From the NCBI GenBank assembly GCA_034336665.1, contig CM067588.1:4466655-4530654 (forward strand): a stretch of DNA of 64,000 nucleotides, read 5' to 3'. Positions within the stretch are counted from its first letter, which is position 1. The number at the start of each line of letters is the position of its first letter. The DNA is from Luscinia megarhynchos (Eukaryota; Chordata; Aves; Passeriformes; Turdidae). Below the pieces are notes generated by a model. The model was not told the DNA's origin, searched no databases, and worked only from the letters and a program-made list of their open reading frames with translations. Both the position numbers and the translations under genes were made by a program. Below, piece by piece: positions 45,822 through 57,250 of this stretch.

Positions 45822-46651
45822 CTGGGGTGTGGGCAGTGCCCGTGTGTGCACCCTGGGGTGTGGGCAGTGCCCGTGTGTGCACCCCGGGGTGCTGCCCGTG
45901 TGCACCCCGGGGTGTGGGCAGTGCCCGTGTGCACCCCGGGGTGCTGCCCGTGTGCACCCTGGGGTGTGGGCAGTGCCCGTGTGCACCCCGGGGTGCTGCC
46001 CGTGTGCACCCTGGGGTGTGGGCAGTGCCCGTGTGCACCCCTGGGGTGTGGGCAGTGCCCGTGTGTGCACCCCGGGGTGTGGGCAGTGCCCGTGTGCACC
46101 CCGGGGTGCTGCTCGTGTGCACCCCGGGGTGCTGCCCGTGTGTGCACCCCGGGGTGTGGGCAGTGCCCGTGTGCACCCCAGGGTGCTGCTCGTGTGTGCA
46201 CCCCGAGGTGCTGCCCGTGTGCACCCTGGGGTGCTGCCCGTGTGCACCCTGGGGTGCTGCCCGTGTGCACCCCGGGGTGTGGGCAGTGCCCGTGTGCACC
46301 CTGGGGTGCTGCTCGTGTGTGCACCCCGGGGTGTGGGCAGTGCCCGTGTGCACCCCGGGGTGTGGGCAGTGCCCGTGTGCACCCTGGGGTGCTGCTCGTG
46401 TGTGCACCCTGGGGTGTGGGCAGTGCCCGTGTGCACCCCGGGGTGTGGGCAGTGCCCGTGTGCACCCTGGGGTGTGGGCAGTGCCCGTGTGCACCCTGGG
46501 GTGCTGCTCGTGTGCACCCTGGGGTGCTGCTCGTGTGTGCACCCTGGGGTGTGGGCAGTGCCCGTGTGCACCCCGGGGTGTGGGCAGTGCCCGTGTGTGC
46601 ACCCCGGGGTGTGGGCAGTGCCCGTGTGCACCCCGGGGTGCTGCCCGTGTT
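45822..46651. repeat. Palindrome-rich ~29-/23-bp minisatellite (GTGTGCACCCCGGGGTG)
   Basis: Two unit types share GTGTGCACCCCGGGGTG and differ in what follows: TGGGCAGTGCCC or CTGCCC. CACCCCGGGGTG is a perfect 12-bp palindrome and GGGCAGTGCCC a second inverted repeat, so single strands could fold repeatedly. Confidence 0.95.
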
Positions 46652-47346
46652 TCCCTGCCCACGCTGCCCAAACCCCCAGGCTCGGCTCTGGGCGGTGAGC
46701 AGCGCTAAGCCCAGCCCAGGGTGGGTCAGCCGCAGGGAGGGGAGGGGAGGTGTGGGCGCAGCGGGGTGGGAGCTGCTGCCCAGGACACTTCCCTGCCCAA
46801 ATTCCACAGGGATGGGGGAGAGGAGTGAGGGGTCACCCACAGCCCTGCTGGTGGCTTCCCAGTGCTCCCAGGCTGGGAAAATCCCATTTCCTGGGATGGA
46901 GGAGCAGTGGACAAAACCTCCTGCTGGCGTCCAGGACAACCCTGAGGGGACACAGGTGGCACCAGGGCCAGCCAGGGGATGCTGTGCCCCTGCACGGGGT
47001 GAGGCCTGCAGGTGCTGGCTGCCTCAGGAGGAGCCGGGATTTGCTCCCCGTCCTCCTGCATTCCTGCACCGCCCGTGCTACCTTGTAAAGCACCAGGGGA
47101 TAATGAGAGGAGCGGCGCTGATTTAGTGCAGGCGCCGCCAGAGAAAAATACCAAGGCCTTAGATGGAAACATTCCCCCTGACAGCTCGCTGGAGGCTCCC
47201 TGCTTCCCTTTGCTTCCACCCCTGGAATTCCTGGGCTCGGGGAAGCCCCGGCTGGGGGCGAGGGCAGATTCCGGACCCCGCACCGCCAGCTGCGGCTTCG
47301 GCACGCGGATGAGAGCAGGGCTGTCACAGCCCCTGGGGGCAGCAGC
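46652..47346. other. Unique spacer with one AT-rich patch
   Basis: 47075-47185 (CCTTGTAAAGC, GGGATAATGAG, CTGATTTAGTGC, GAGAAAAATACC) stands out from the GC-rich surroundings and is a candidate noncoding element. No exon is recognised. Confidence 0.6.
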
Positions 47347-47757
47347 TCAGGGATGTGGGGTTGGGGCTCAGGGATGTGGATTTGGGGTTTGGGGGGTTCA
47401 GGGATGTGGGTTTGGGGTTCAGGGATGTGGGTTTGGGCTTTGGGGGTTCAGAGATGTGGGTTTTGGGGGTTCAGGGGATGTGGGGTTTGGGGCTTTGAGG
47501 ATGTGGGGTTTGGGGGCTCAGGGATGTGGGGTTGGGGGCTCAGAGATGTGGGGTTTGGGGGACTCAGGGATGTGGGTTTGGGGTTCAGGGATGTGGGGTT
47601 GGGGTTTGGGGTTCAGAGATGTAGGTTTGGGATTCAGAGATGTGGGTTTGGGGCTCAGGGATGTGGGTTTGGGGGGTTCAGGGATGTGGGTTTGGGGGCT
47701 CAGAGATGTGGGTTTGGGGTTCAGGGATATGAGTTTGGGGCTCAGAGATGTGGGGCT
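47347..47757. repeat. ~20-bp G-rich minisatellite (GGGGTTTGGGGCTCAGGGATGT)
   Basis: Repeats of GGGATGTGGGTTTGGGG with short spacers give many sets of four G-runs within 25 bases on the + strand, which is classic G-quadruplex potential. Confidence 0.94.
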
Positions 47758-48574
47758 GGGAGGATTTGGGATCCCCGCGTCCCTGCCAGGGCCGTGCCCG
47801 CTGTTCCTCCTCCAGCCCCTTCCCCGCCCTTCGCAGGAGTCGATTGCTGCCCGGGGCGCGCCCAGCCCCAGCAGTTTCCCCGTGTCAATTCGCAGGAGGC
47901 GAAGCAGCGGCCGAGCGGGGGCCGGGGCAGCTGCGGCGAGCGTGGCCGCGTGCGTGCCCGGCAGGGTGGCACGGGGACATCCATTCTGGGGAATGTCACC
48001 TCCTCCTGCCACTTCCTTGTGCCTGCCCCGCTACCTCGGCCCCGCTGCCATCCCTCCCCTCGCTCCCACGGCCTGGCAGGAGGAAGGACAAGGACGGTGT
48101 GGCACAGCCGGGGGTGGGACAATGCTCCCTGGTGTCACCCGCGTGGGGACTTGGGGGTGACAGCCGGCTTGGGGGGAGGTGTCCCCAGCACGTGGCAGCC
48201 CCGTGGCTGCTCCTGGCAGTGCCGGGAGGGAGGGGACAGCGCGCCCGTGGGGTGACAGTGACATGGTGACACCGCGGGGTGACCGACAGCGCGTGCCACC
48301 CTGAGCTGCGCTATCCGCTGGCTTGTGGCGTGTCCCCTCCCCGCGTCCCCTGCCCCGTGTCGCGGATGGGAACGAGCTGCGACGCCTGGGAGATGGGAAT
48401 TGTCACTGGTGGGAGCCGGGAATTGTCACTCGTCGGGGAGTTGTCACCTGCGGGGATGCGGGACGAGGGGACCCTGCCCTGCCCTGCCCTGCCCTGCCCG
48501 GGTGCCAACAGCGAATTCCCGCTGGAATTCCCGGGCGCGGCACCAGCCCCGCGCCACTGCTCCGTGACTGCTTT
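47758..48574. other. Unique GC- and CpG-rich segment
   Basis: 47850-48000 is CpG-dense (GGGGCGCGCCC, GCGGCGAGCGTGGCCGCG). It could be a small promoter island. A CCCTGCCCTG run lies at 48474-48498. No coding sequence is recognised. Confidence 0.55.
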
Positions 48575-48641
48575 GTCACTCGCTTTGTCACTCGCTTTGT
48601 CACTCGCCCGGTGACTCGCCCGGTGACTCGCCTGGTGACTC
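48575..48641. repeat. Short 12-bp repeat (CACTCGCTTTGT / GACTCGCCCGGT)
   Basis: About six units with a switch of variant halfway (TTTGTCACTCGC to CCGGTGACTCGC). Confidence 0.9.
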
Positions 48642-49062
48642 GGTTTCCCTGGCACAGCGCTTCCTGGGCGTTTTCCTACTCCTTTTCCTGGGCATTGCCC
48701 CCACTTTTATTCCCCCGACCCTTGCAGGATGGAGCCTGTGCCCCGCCAGGGAATTGGAGGGGGAGGTCTGGCTTTCCCTGGGGTCTCCCCCGCGGCACGG
48801 TGTGGCTCTCGTGTGTCCCCAAAGTGTGGCAGGGGTGGCACTGGGGACGCTCGGCGCTGTGGGGTGCGGGGGGAGCCCCTCCCGGCAGGGCAATGTCGCT
48901 GTCCCCACCCCTGGGAGGAAGCGGATGCTGCGGTGGGAGGAGGGGACATCCCGCGGGTGCCACAGGTGGCTGTCCCCGGGAGCCACCGCTTCTGCTTTGG
49001 GCACCTGCGGCAGCCCCGGGGCGAGGAGCGGGGAGAGGGGACAGCGGGGTGACCGGGGGAAG
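48642..49062. other. Unique spacer
   Basis: GC-rich; no gene recognised. Confidence 0.7.
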
Positions 49063-49721
49063 GGGACAGATCCCCCTGAGCTGGACAGGGACAGATCCCT
49101 CTGAGCTGGATGGGGACAGATCCCTACTGAGCTGGACAGGGACAGATCCCCCTGAGCTGGAAAGGGACAGATCCCCTGAGCTGGATGGGGACAGATCCCT
49201 CTGTGCTGGACAGGGACAGATCCCTCTGTGCTGGACGGGGACAGATCCCCTGAGCTGGACAGGGACAGATCCCTCTGAGCTGGATGGGAACAGATCCACT
49301 GAACTGGGCGGGGACAGATCCCCTGAGCTGGACAGGGACAGATCCCTCTGAGCTGGAAAGGGACAGATCCCTCTGTGCTGGACAGGAACAGATCCCACTG
49401 AGCTGGACAGGGACAGATCCCCTGAGCTGGATGGGGACAGATCCACTGAACTGGGCGGGGACAGATCCCCTGAGCTGGATGGGGACAGATCCACTGAACT
49501 GGGCGGGGACAGATCCCCTGAGCTGGAAAGGAACAGATCCCCTGAGCTGGATGGGGACAGATCCCCCTGAGCTGGACAGGGACAGATCCCCTGAACTGGA
49601 CAGGGACAGATCCCCTGAGCTGGGCGGGGACAGATCTACTGAGCTGGATGGGGGTAAATCCCTGAAGGTGGACAGGGACAGATCCTCTGAGCTGGACAGG
49701 GACAGATCCACTGAGCTGGCA
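49063..49721. repeat. ~24-bp minisatellite (GGGACAGATCCCCTGAGCTG)
   Basis: About 27 units. Variants GACAGGGACAG, GATGGGGACAG and GGCGGGGACAG follow a repeating order in the middle, showing block duplication. Confidence 0.95.
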
Positions 49722-49730
49722 CAGGGTTCT

Positions 49731-50161
49731 TGAGTGTCAGTACTCCCGAGTGTCAATACTCCCCGAGTGTCAGTACTCATGAGTGTCAGTACTCCCGAGT
49801 GTCAATACTCCCGAGTATCAATACTCCTGAGTATCAATACTCCCCAGTGTCAATACTCCCGAGTGTCAATACTCCCGAGTGTCAATACCCCCGAGTGTCA
49901 ATACTCCTGAGTGTCAGTACTCCCGAGTGTCAGTACTCCCGAGTGTCAGTACTCCCCAGTGTCAGTACTCCCCGAGTGTCAGTACTCCCGAGTGTCAGTA
50001 CTCCCGAGTGTCAGTACTCCCGAGTGTCAATACTCCCGAGTGTCAATACTCCCTGAGTGTCAATACTCCCCAGTGTCAAAGTGTACTCCCCAGTGTCAGT
50101 ACTCCCGAGTGTCAGTACTCCCGAGTGTCAATACTCCCTGAGTGTCAATACTCCCCCAGTG
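49731..50161. repeat. 16-bp minisatellite (GTGTCAGTACTCCCGA)
   Basis: About 27 units, CAGTACTCC alternating with CAATACTCC, ending less than 100 bp before the CpG island at 50.24 kb. One unit near 50078 carries an extra CAAAGTGT. Confidence 0.95.
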
Positions 50162-50239
50162 CCCTTCGTGGCACCAGGATGGAAGTTCCTCCACCGTGAC
50201 CTTCTGCCATCCTGCCCCTCCTCCCCTTCCCTCCAAGGG

Positions 50240-50441
50240 TGACAATCCCGGCTGGGATGTCCCCTGACCCTCCCGAGCGTGGGGTTGGTGCCTCGGGGGC
50301 AGCGCCCCGTCGCGCGGCGGGCGGGCGGGGAGGCGGCCCGGCGCCGCAGGGGTTAAGGAGGGAAGGCAGCCGCGCCAGGGGTGGTGCTGGGAGCGGGCAG
50401 GAGCCGGGCGGGAGCCGCTGCCATCTGCACATTGCGATTCG
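50240..50441 (+). promoter_or_regulatory. CpG-island promoter and candidate noncoding first exon of ATP2B4
   Basis: The segment is very GC- and CpG-rich with a GGCGGGCGGGCGGGG cluster of Sp1-type boxes at 50317-50330 and no TATA box. It ends ATTCG|GTGAGTG, with GT at 50442-50443, a near-perfect splice donor on the same strand as the ATP2B4 coding exon 8.5 kb downstream. No ATG frame continues across the donor with recognisable protein. I therefore read it as a noncoding first exon whose 5' end is undefined. It could instead belong to an unrelated noncoding transcript. Confidence 0.5.
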
Positions 50442-52045
50442 GTGAGTGTGCCGGGAGGGGCCCGCGGCGCTGCGGCTCCCCAGGGCCCCCGGCCCAGCCG
50501 GCTCCGGGAGGGGGAGTGGGGACCCCCCAAATCCCCCGGCCCCGTGACATCCCCCGGGTCCCGCGGGTGGCTCCGCGTGCTGCACGTGGCCGGGTGGCCG
50601 CGGCCAGTGTGCGGCGTGGGGGTGGCTCAGCCCCGCGTGGGGGGTCGTGTGTCCCCCCCGTGTGTCCCCCCCTGTCCCCTCTGTGTCCCCAAGGCTGTCA
50701 CCCCGTTGGAACGGCCCCAGTGCGTTCCCCCGCCGGGAATGGGGCTCCCCCCGCTCCAAGGGGTGCAGGGGGGTCTCATCCGCCCCTCCCCAGTTTCCCC
50801 CCTCCCCACGGGTCTCTCCGGTGATTTCCTCCCGGGATTCTGCCGTTCCAGAGGGTTTTTCCTTCCCTGTCCCCTCCCGCACCGCTCTGGGCCCGGTTGG
50901 GAGGGGGTCCCTGTCGCTGGGCAGGGGGAGCTGTGCAGCCCCTCCAGGGACAATTCCCAGCAGGAAAGGTGCTCCAAGCCCATTTCCCTGCTTTAATTGG
51001 CTGCTTGGAGTCCGTTTGTCCATCTAGAGAGCGGCTCTGTCCGTGCAGCCTCTCTCATCCCACTGTGGATGCAGATTCGGATTCCCAACATGAAAAAAAC
51101 CACTCAAACCCGAGCCAAGGAAGGGTAATTTTGAGGGAGCTGATTTTTTTAATTTTTTTTTTTTTAATTTCTTTTTCCCCTCCTCCCCACTTGGCAACAT
51201 AAACAGCATCCCTGACAGCTTTACATTGAGTTTGCCATGGCAACCTCAGGCAGCCAAGTGTTCCAACACCCCGTTCCCAAAGTGGGAGAGGAGATGGACC
51301 CTGGTGGGTGCTGCCCAGGGGGGCAGAGCGTGGGACTGGGATCCAGGTGCTTGGGGAAGGTGATCCCAGTTTGATCCACTTTGGGATCCAGGCTGGGATT
51401 CGTGGCTCTGGGCAAGGAATGCTTTTCCTTGGCCTGGTGAGTGGGAGATGTCCCAGCTGGAAGAGCTGAGCTGGGGCATGGATTTCATCCTTCAATGGAA
51501 AAATGGAAAAATTTTTCCGTTTGAAAATGGATCCTTCAGTGCATGAATGGAAAAAAAAAACCTCCTGAGCTTGAGCAGGGATTGCTCCATCTCTGATCAT
51601 CCGTGGGAGGACAGAGCACTGCTCCCGTCCATGCACCGGGGTCTGATCCCATCTCCTGAGGCAGGAGGATCCCTGGCCGTGCCCAGGCACCCAGCCACAG
51701 CACGTGCCAGGCTCCTGGAGCCACCAGCAGTGCCACCAGCAGTGCCACCAGCAGTGCCACCAGCGTGGCAGCAGGGCCACCCACGGCGTGCCTCAGGTTG
51801 TCACTTGCGGCATCTCCAGCTCGTTCATTTTTCCTCGTCGCTTTCTGGGCGCTGTGGCGTCTCCAGGGTCGAATCCTGGGGCTGGGGTGGGCACAGGGGA
51901 CACTCAGCTGGTGGCCCTGGCTGTGGGCACTGGCCCTGGCAGGACAGAGGTGCCGTGCTGCCGTTTATTATTCCGGGCAGGTTCAGCTGCAGCACCGCGT
52001 CTGCTCCTCGCTGCTGCTCCTGCCTGGAGCTGCTTCTTCCTCCCC
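50442..52045. other. Start of the proposed ATP2B4 intron 1, unique
   Basis: CpG-rich for the first 200 bp, then ordinary. It contains a T run near 51146-51172 and a 12-bp repeat CCACCAGCAGTG (four units near 51721-51768). No coding exon is recognised on either strand. Confidence 0.55.
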
Positions 52046-52406
52046 TCACACCCCAGGGATCTAGGAAGGGATCCCCAGCTCCTCAGGGATCCAGGAAGGG
52101 ATCCCCAACTCCTCAGGGATCCAGGAGGGATCCCCAGCTCCTCAGGGATGGCATCTCACACCCCAGGGATCCAGGAGGGATCCCCAGCTCCTCAGGGATC
52201 CAGGAAGGGATCCCCAGCTCCTCAGGGATGGCATCTCACACCCAGGGATCCAGGAGGGATCCCCAGCTCCTCTGGGATGGCATCTCACACCCCAGGGATC
52301 TAGGAAGGGATCCCCAGCTCCTCAGGGATCCAGGAGGGATCCCCAACTCCTCAGGGATGACATCTCACACCCAGGGATCCAGGAGGGATCCCCAGCTCCT
52401 CAGGGA
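52046..52406. repeat. ~30-bp minisatellite (CTCCTCAGGGATCCAGGAGG)
   Basis: Units of CTCAGGGATCCAGGA followed by GGGATCCCCAGCTC, interrupted by a recurring GGGATGGCATCTCACACC insert, giving a longer composite unit. Confidence 0.93.
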
Positions 52407-52717
52407 GGTGACACAGGTGCTGTCAGCACAGGGGACTCCCGTCCCTGCTCCTCTCCCACCTGGGGTGTTTTCTCCCCTCAGGGAGAGCTGGTTCCTCTCC
52501 AGGGTTTGGGCTCTGGGAATGAATTCCAGGAGTGAAGGGCAGAACCTGCTGGAGTCACTGGGAGCTCCTCACAGCCATGGCTCTGATCTGGATGGATCCT
52601 TCCCAGCTTGGCCGGGGAGCCTGTGCTGGTGGGATGGGGCAGGGACAGGAATGGGGCTGAGATCCCAGAAGGGCTGGGGGAGGATGCTGAGAGTGGGCAG
52701 GAGCCATCCCACACCTC

Positions 52718-53252
52718 AGTTCCAGGCTGGAATCTCAGAGTGGGACACAGGGATGAGGCTGGGTCCCTCTTCCCTGCAAGGACAGAGAATTCCAGGCTGG
52801 AATCTCAGAGTGGGACTCAGGGATGAGGCTGGATTCCTCCTTTCCCCCAGGACAGAGAATTCCAGGCTGGAATCTCAGTGTGGGACACAGGGAATGATGC
52901 TGGGTCCCTCCTTTCCCCCAGGATAGAGAATTCCAGGCTGGAATCTCACAGTGGGACACAGGGATGATGCTGGGTCCCTCCTTTCCCCCAGGATAGAGAA
53001 TTCCAGGCTGGAATCTCACAGTGGGACACAGGAATGATGCTGGGTCCCTCTTCCCTGCAAGGACAGAGAATTCCAGGCTGGAATCTCACAGTGGGACACA
53101 GGAATGATGATGGGTCCCTCTTCCCTGCAAGGACAGAGAATTCCAGGCTGGAATCTCAGTGTGGGATGCAGAGATGGGGCTGGATCCCTCCTTTCCCCCA
53201 GGACAGAGAATTCCAGGCTGGAATCTCAGAGTGGGACCCAGGGGTGGGGCTG
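52718..53252. repeat. Regular 70-bp tandem repeat, eight copies, each with an inverted repeat
   Basis: TTCCAGGCTGGAATC begins near 52720, 52790, 52860, 52931, 53001, 53071, 53141 and 53211, a period of 70 or 71 bp. ATTCCAG-G-CTGGAAT is a perfect inverted repeat. The units also carry CTTTCCCCCAG, an acceptor-like end. Two variants differ in CCTTTCCCCC versus CTTCCCTGC. Confidence 0.96.
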
Positions 53253-53612
53253 ATCGCTCCCCCCTGAGCTCCGTCAGGGGTAATTAAGGGCTAGGCCGTT
53301 ACAGTATTAATTAACTGTCTCCCTCTTAACCTCTGAGCTCTCCTCAGACAGCGCCGGCTGCTATGAAAGAGAAGGAAATGAGCGTGGTGGGGTGGGGGAA
53401 TTATCGTTTTTTCTCTTAATCAGCAGGAGCCTGCTTAATTGGGCCTGCCACCTCCTGCTTCCCGCTGCCGGGAGCGCTGCCTGAAGGGATGGATGAGCTC
53501 AGCTCTGCTCCTGGGATGACGGGCTGGGAGCGGGCGGGATCCCGGCTGGGTGGGGCAGCAGCAGCGCCCGGCCCGAGGGTGGGAGCTGCAGGGTCCCGGG
53601 AGCTGCAGGGTC
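53253..53612. other. Unique AT-containing patch in the proposed intron 1
   Basis: TAATTAAGGGC, GTATTAATTAACTG, CAGACAGCGCC and GAATTATCG occur within 130 bp (53280-53415). CAGACAGCGCC resembles the right half of an RE1/NRSF site with no left half. It is a candidate regulatory element; no coding exon is recognised. Confidence 0.55.
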
Positions 53613-55122
53613 TCCATCCCTGTGCTCCCATCCCAGTGTCCCCATCCTTGTGTACCCCATCCCTGTGTCCCCATCCTTGTGTACTCTATCCCAGTGTCCC
53701 CTTCCCAGTGTCCCCATCCCTGTGTCCCCATCCCAGTGTCCTATCCCAGTGTCTCCATCCCTGTGCTCCCATCCCTGTATCCCCCATCCTTGTGTACTCT
53801 ATCCCAGTGTCCCCATCCCAGTGTCCCCATCCCTGTGCTGTAATCCCTGTGTCCTTTAATCCCTGTGTCCCCATCCCTGTGTCCCCATCCCTGTGTCCCC
53901 CATCCCAGTGTCCCCCATCCCAGTGTCTCCATCCCTGTGCTCCCCATCCCTGTATCCCCATCCTTGTGTACTCTATCCCAGTGTCCCCATCCCAGTGTCC
54001 CCATCCCAGTGTCCCCATCCTTGTGTCCCATTCCAGTGTCCCCATCCTTGTGTACCCCATCCCAGTGTCCCCATTCCTGTATCCCCATTCCTGTATCCCC
54101 ATCCTTGTGTCTCATCCCAATGTCCCATCCCTGTCCTTTTATCCCTGTGTCCCTCAATCCCTGTGTACCCATCATGTGTCCCCATCCCTGTGTCCCCCAT
54201 CCCAGTGTCCCCATCCTTGTGTCTCATCCCAATGTCCCATCCCTGTCCTTTTATCCCTGTGTCCTTTAATCCCTGTGTCCCCATCCCTGTGTCCCCATCC
54301 CTGTGCTCCCATCCCTGTGTCCCCATCCTGTGTCCCCATCCCAGTGTCCCCATCCCTGTCCCCATCCCAGTGTCCCCATCCCAGTGTCCCCATCCTTGTG
54401 TCCCATCCCTGTCCCCCATCCTGTGTCTCATCCCAGTGTCCCCCATCCAGTGTCCCCATCCAGTGTCCCCCATCCTTGTGTCTCATCCCAATGTCCCATC
54501 CCTGTCCTTTTAATCCCTGTGTCCTCCTTTACATCCTGTGTCCCCATCCCTGTGTCCCCATCCCAGTGTCCCCATCCTTTTGTACCCTATCCCAGTGTCC
54601 CCATCCCAGTGTCCCCATCCCAGTGTCCTATCCCAGTGTCTCCATCTCTGTGGCTCATCCCTGTGCTCCCATCCCTGTGTCTCATCCCAGTGTCCCATTC
54701 CCTCTGCTTCCTATCCTGTGTCCCCATCCAGTGTCCCCATCCTTGTGTCCCCCATCCCAGTGTCCCCATCCTTGTGTCCCCATCCCAGTGTCCCCATCCC
54801 TGTGTACCCCATCCTGTGCTCCCATCCCAGTGTCCCCATCCCTGTGTACCCCATCCTTGTGGCCTTTAATCCCAGTGTCCCCATCCCAGTGTCCCCATCC
54901 TTGTGTCCCCATCCTTGTGTACCCCATCCTTGTGTCCCATCCCAGTGTCCCCATCCCTGTGTCCCATCCCAGTGTCCCCATCCCAGTGTTCCCATCCCCA
55001 TTTTCCCCATTCCCATCTTCACCATCCCATTCCTGTGTCCTCCCATCCCTGTTTTCCCCATCCCTGTGTCCGTCATCCCCATTCTCCCAGTCCCTCTGTC
55101 CCCACCCCGGTGTCCCCACCCC
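53613..55122. repeat. ~14-bp minisatellite (CCATCCCAGTGTCC)
   Basis: About 100 units of CCCATCCCAGTGTCC, CCATCCCTGTGTCC and CCATCCTTGTGTAC type. A diverged insert with CCTTTTATCCCTGTG recurs near 54130, 54246 and 54506, showing block duplication. Confidence 0.95.
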
Positions 55123-55325
55123 TGCAGCTGGGGTGCAGGTCCCTCCCGAGGTGGGGACATCCTGGCGGTGTCCCTGCTGTCCCTGACGTTCAGTTGGTGC
55201 CTGTGGTGTCCTGATAGTGCTGGGAGCTGCCCTGGGGGTGCTGCTGGCCCGATAAGGAGCTGCTCCCAGGGAGGGTTTGGGTCTTGGGGGTTCTGCTGCC
55301 CCAGAGAGTGAAACGTCCCCTGGCT

Positions 55326-57250
55326 GGGGCTGGAATTTGGGACAATTCTGGGACTGGAATTGGGGCAGTTTGGGACAATCCTGGGGCTGGAATTGGGGCA
55401 GTTTGGGACAGTCCTGGGGCTGGAATTTGGGACAGTCCTGGGACTGGAATTGGGGCAGTTTGAGACAGTCCTGGGGCTGGAATTGGAGCAGTTTGGGACA
55501 GTCCTGGGGCTGGAATTTGGGCAGTTTGGGACAATCCTGGGACTGGAATCAGAGTGGTGTGGGACAGTCCTGGGACTGGAATTGGGGTGGTGTGGGACAG
55601 TCCTGGGGCTGGAATTGGGGCAGTTTGGGACAGTCCTGGGGCTGGAATCGAGATGGTTTGGGACAGCCCTGGGATTGGAATTTTAGGACTGTTCTGGGGC
55701 TGGAATTGGGGCACTTTGGGCCAACCCTGTGCTGGAATTGGGGCAGTTTGGGCCAGCCCTGTGCTGGAATTGGGGCAGTTTGGGACAATCCTGGTGCTGG
55801 AATTGGGGTGGTTTGGGACAGCCCTGGTGCTGGAATTGGGGCAGTTTGGGCCGGCCCTGGGACTGGAATTTTGAGACTGTTCTGGTGCTGGAATTGGGGC
55901 AGTTTGGGCAGCCCTGGGACTGGAATTTTGAGACTGTTCTGGTGCTGGAATTGGGGCAGTTTGGGACAGTCCTGGTGCTGGAATTGGGGCAGTTTGGGAC
56001 ATTCCTGGTGCTGGAATTGGGGCAATTTGGGCCAACCCTGGTGCTGGAATTGGGGCAGTTTGGGTCAGCCCTGTGCTGGAATTGGGGCAGTTTGGGCCAG
56101 CCCTGGTGCTGGAATTGGGGTGGTTTGGGCCAGCCCTGGTGCTGGAATTGGGGTGGTTTGGGCCAACCCTGTGCTGGAATTGGGGCAGTTTGGGACATTC
56201 CTGGTGCTGGAATTGGGGCAGTTTGGGCCAGCCCTGGTGCTGGAATTGGGGCACTTTGGGACATTCCTGGTGCTGGAATTGGGGCAGTTTGGGAGCCAGC
56301 CCTGTGCTGGAATTGGGGCAGTTTGGGACATTCCTGGGGCTGGAATTGGGGCAGTTTGGGCCGGCCCTGGTGCTGGAATTGGGGCAGTTTGGGACATTCC
56401 TGGTGCTGGAATTGGGGCAGTTTGGGCCAGCCCTGTGCTGGAATTGGGGCAGTTTGGGACATTCCTGGTGCTGGAATTGGGGTGGTTTGGGACAGCCCTG
56501 GTGCTGGAATTGGGGCAGTTTGGGCCGGCCCTGGGACTGGAATTTTGAGACTGTTCTGGTGCTGGAATTGGGGGCAGTTTGGGCGGCCCTGGGACTGGAA
56601 TTTTTGAGACTGTTCTGGTGCTGGAATTGGGGCAGTTTGGGACAGTCCTGGTGCTGGAATTGGGGCAGTTTGGGACATTCCTGGTGCTGGGAATTGGGGC
56701 AGTGGGCCAACCCTGGTGCTGGAATTGGGGCAGTTGGGTCAGCCCTGTGCTGGAATTGGGGCAGTTGGGCGGCCCTGGTGCTGGAATTGGGGTGGTTTGG
56801 GCCAGCCCTGGTGCTGGAATTGGGGTGGTTTGAGGCCAGCCCTGTGCTGGAGAATCTGGGGCAGTTTGGGACATTCCTGGTGCTGGAATTGGGGCAGTTT
56901 GGGCCAGCCCTGGTGCTGGAATTGGGGCACTTTGGGACATTCCTGGTGCTGGAATTGGGGCAGTTTGGGCCAGCCCTGTGCTGGAATTGGGGCAGTTTGG
57001 GACATTCCTGGGAGGGCTGGAATTGGGGCAGTTTGGGCGGCCCTGGTGCTGGAATTGGGGCAGTTTGGGACATTCCTGGTGCTGGAATTGGGGCAGTTTG
57101 GGCCGGCCCTAGTGCTGGAATTGGGGGCAGTTTGGGACTGTCCTGGTGCTGGAATTGGGGCAGTTTGGGCCAGCCCTGTGCTGGAATTGGGGCAGTTTGG
57201 GCCGGCCCTGTGCTGGAATTGGGGCAGTTTGGGCCGGCCCTGGTGCTGTT
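55326..57250. repeat. ~32-bp minisatellite (GGTGCTGGAATTGGGGCAG)
   Basis: About 60 units of GGTGCTGGAATTGGGGCAG followed by TTTGGGACAGTCCT or TTTGGGCCAGCCCT. A variant with TTTTGAGACTGTTCTGG recurs at 55866, 55926, 56541 and 56597. Frames over 400 codons on + and 700 on - are artefacts. Confidence 0.96.

Noticed and set aside
1..50000. Neighbouring human genes of the ATP2B4 locus such as OPTC or PRELP (leucine-rich repeat proteins)
   Set aside because: No leucine-rich repeat motif (LxxLxLxxN) was seen in any frame, so they must lie outside the window.
53335..53400. RE1/NRSF silencer site
   Set aside because: Only the right half (GACAGCGCC) matches; the left half is absent.
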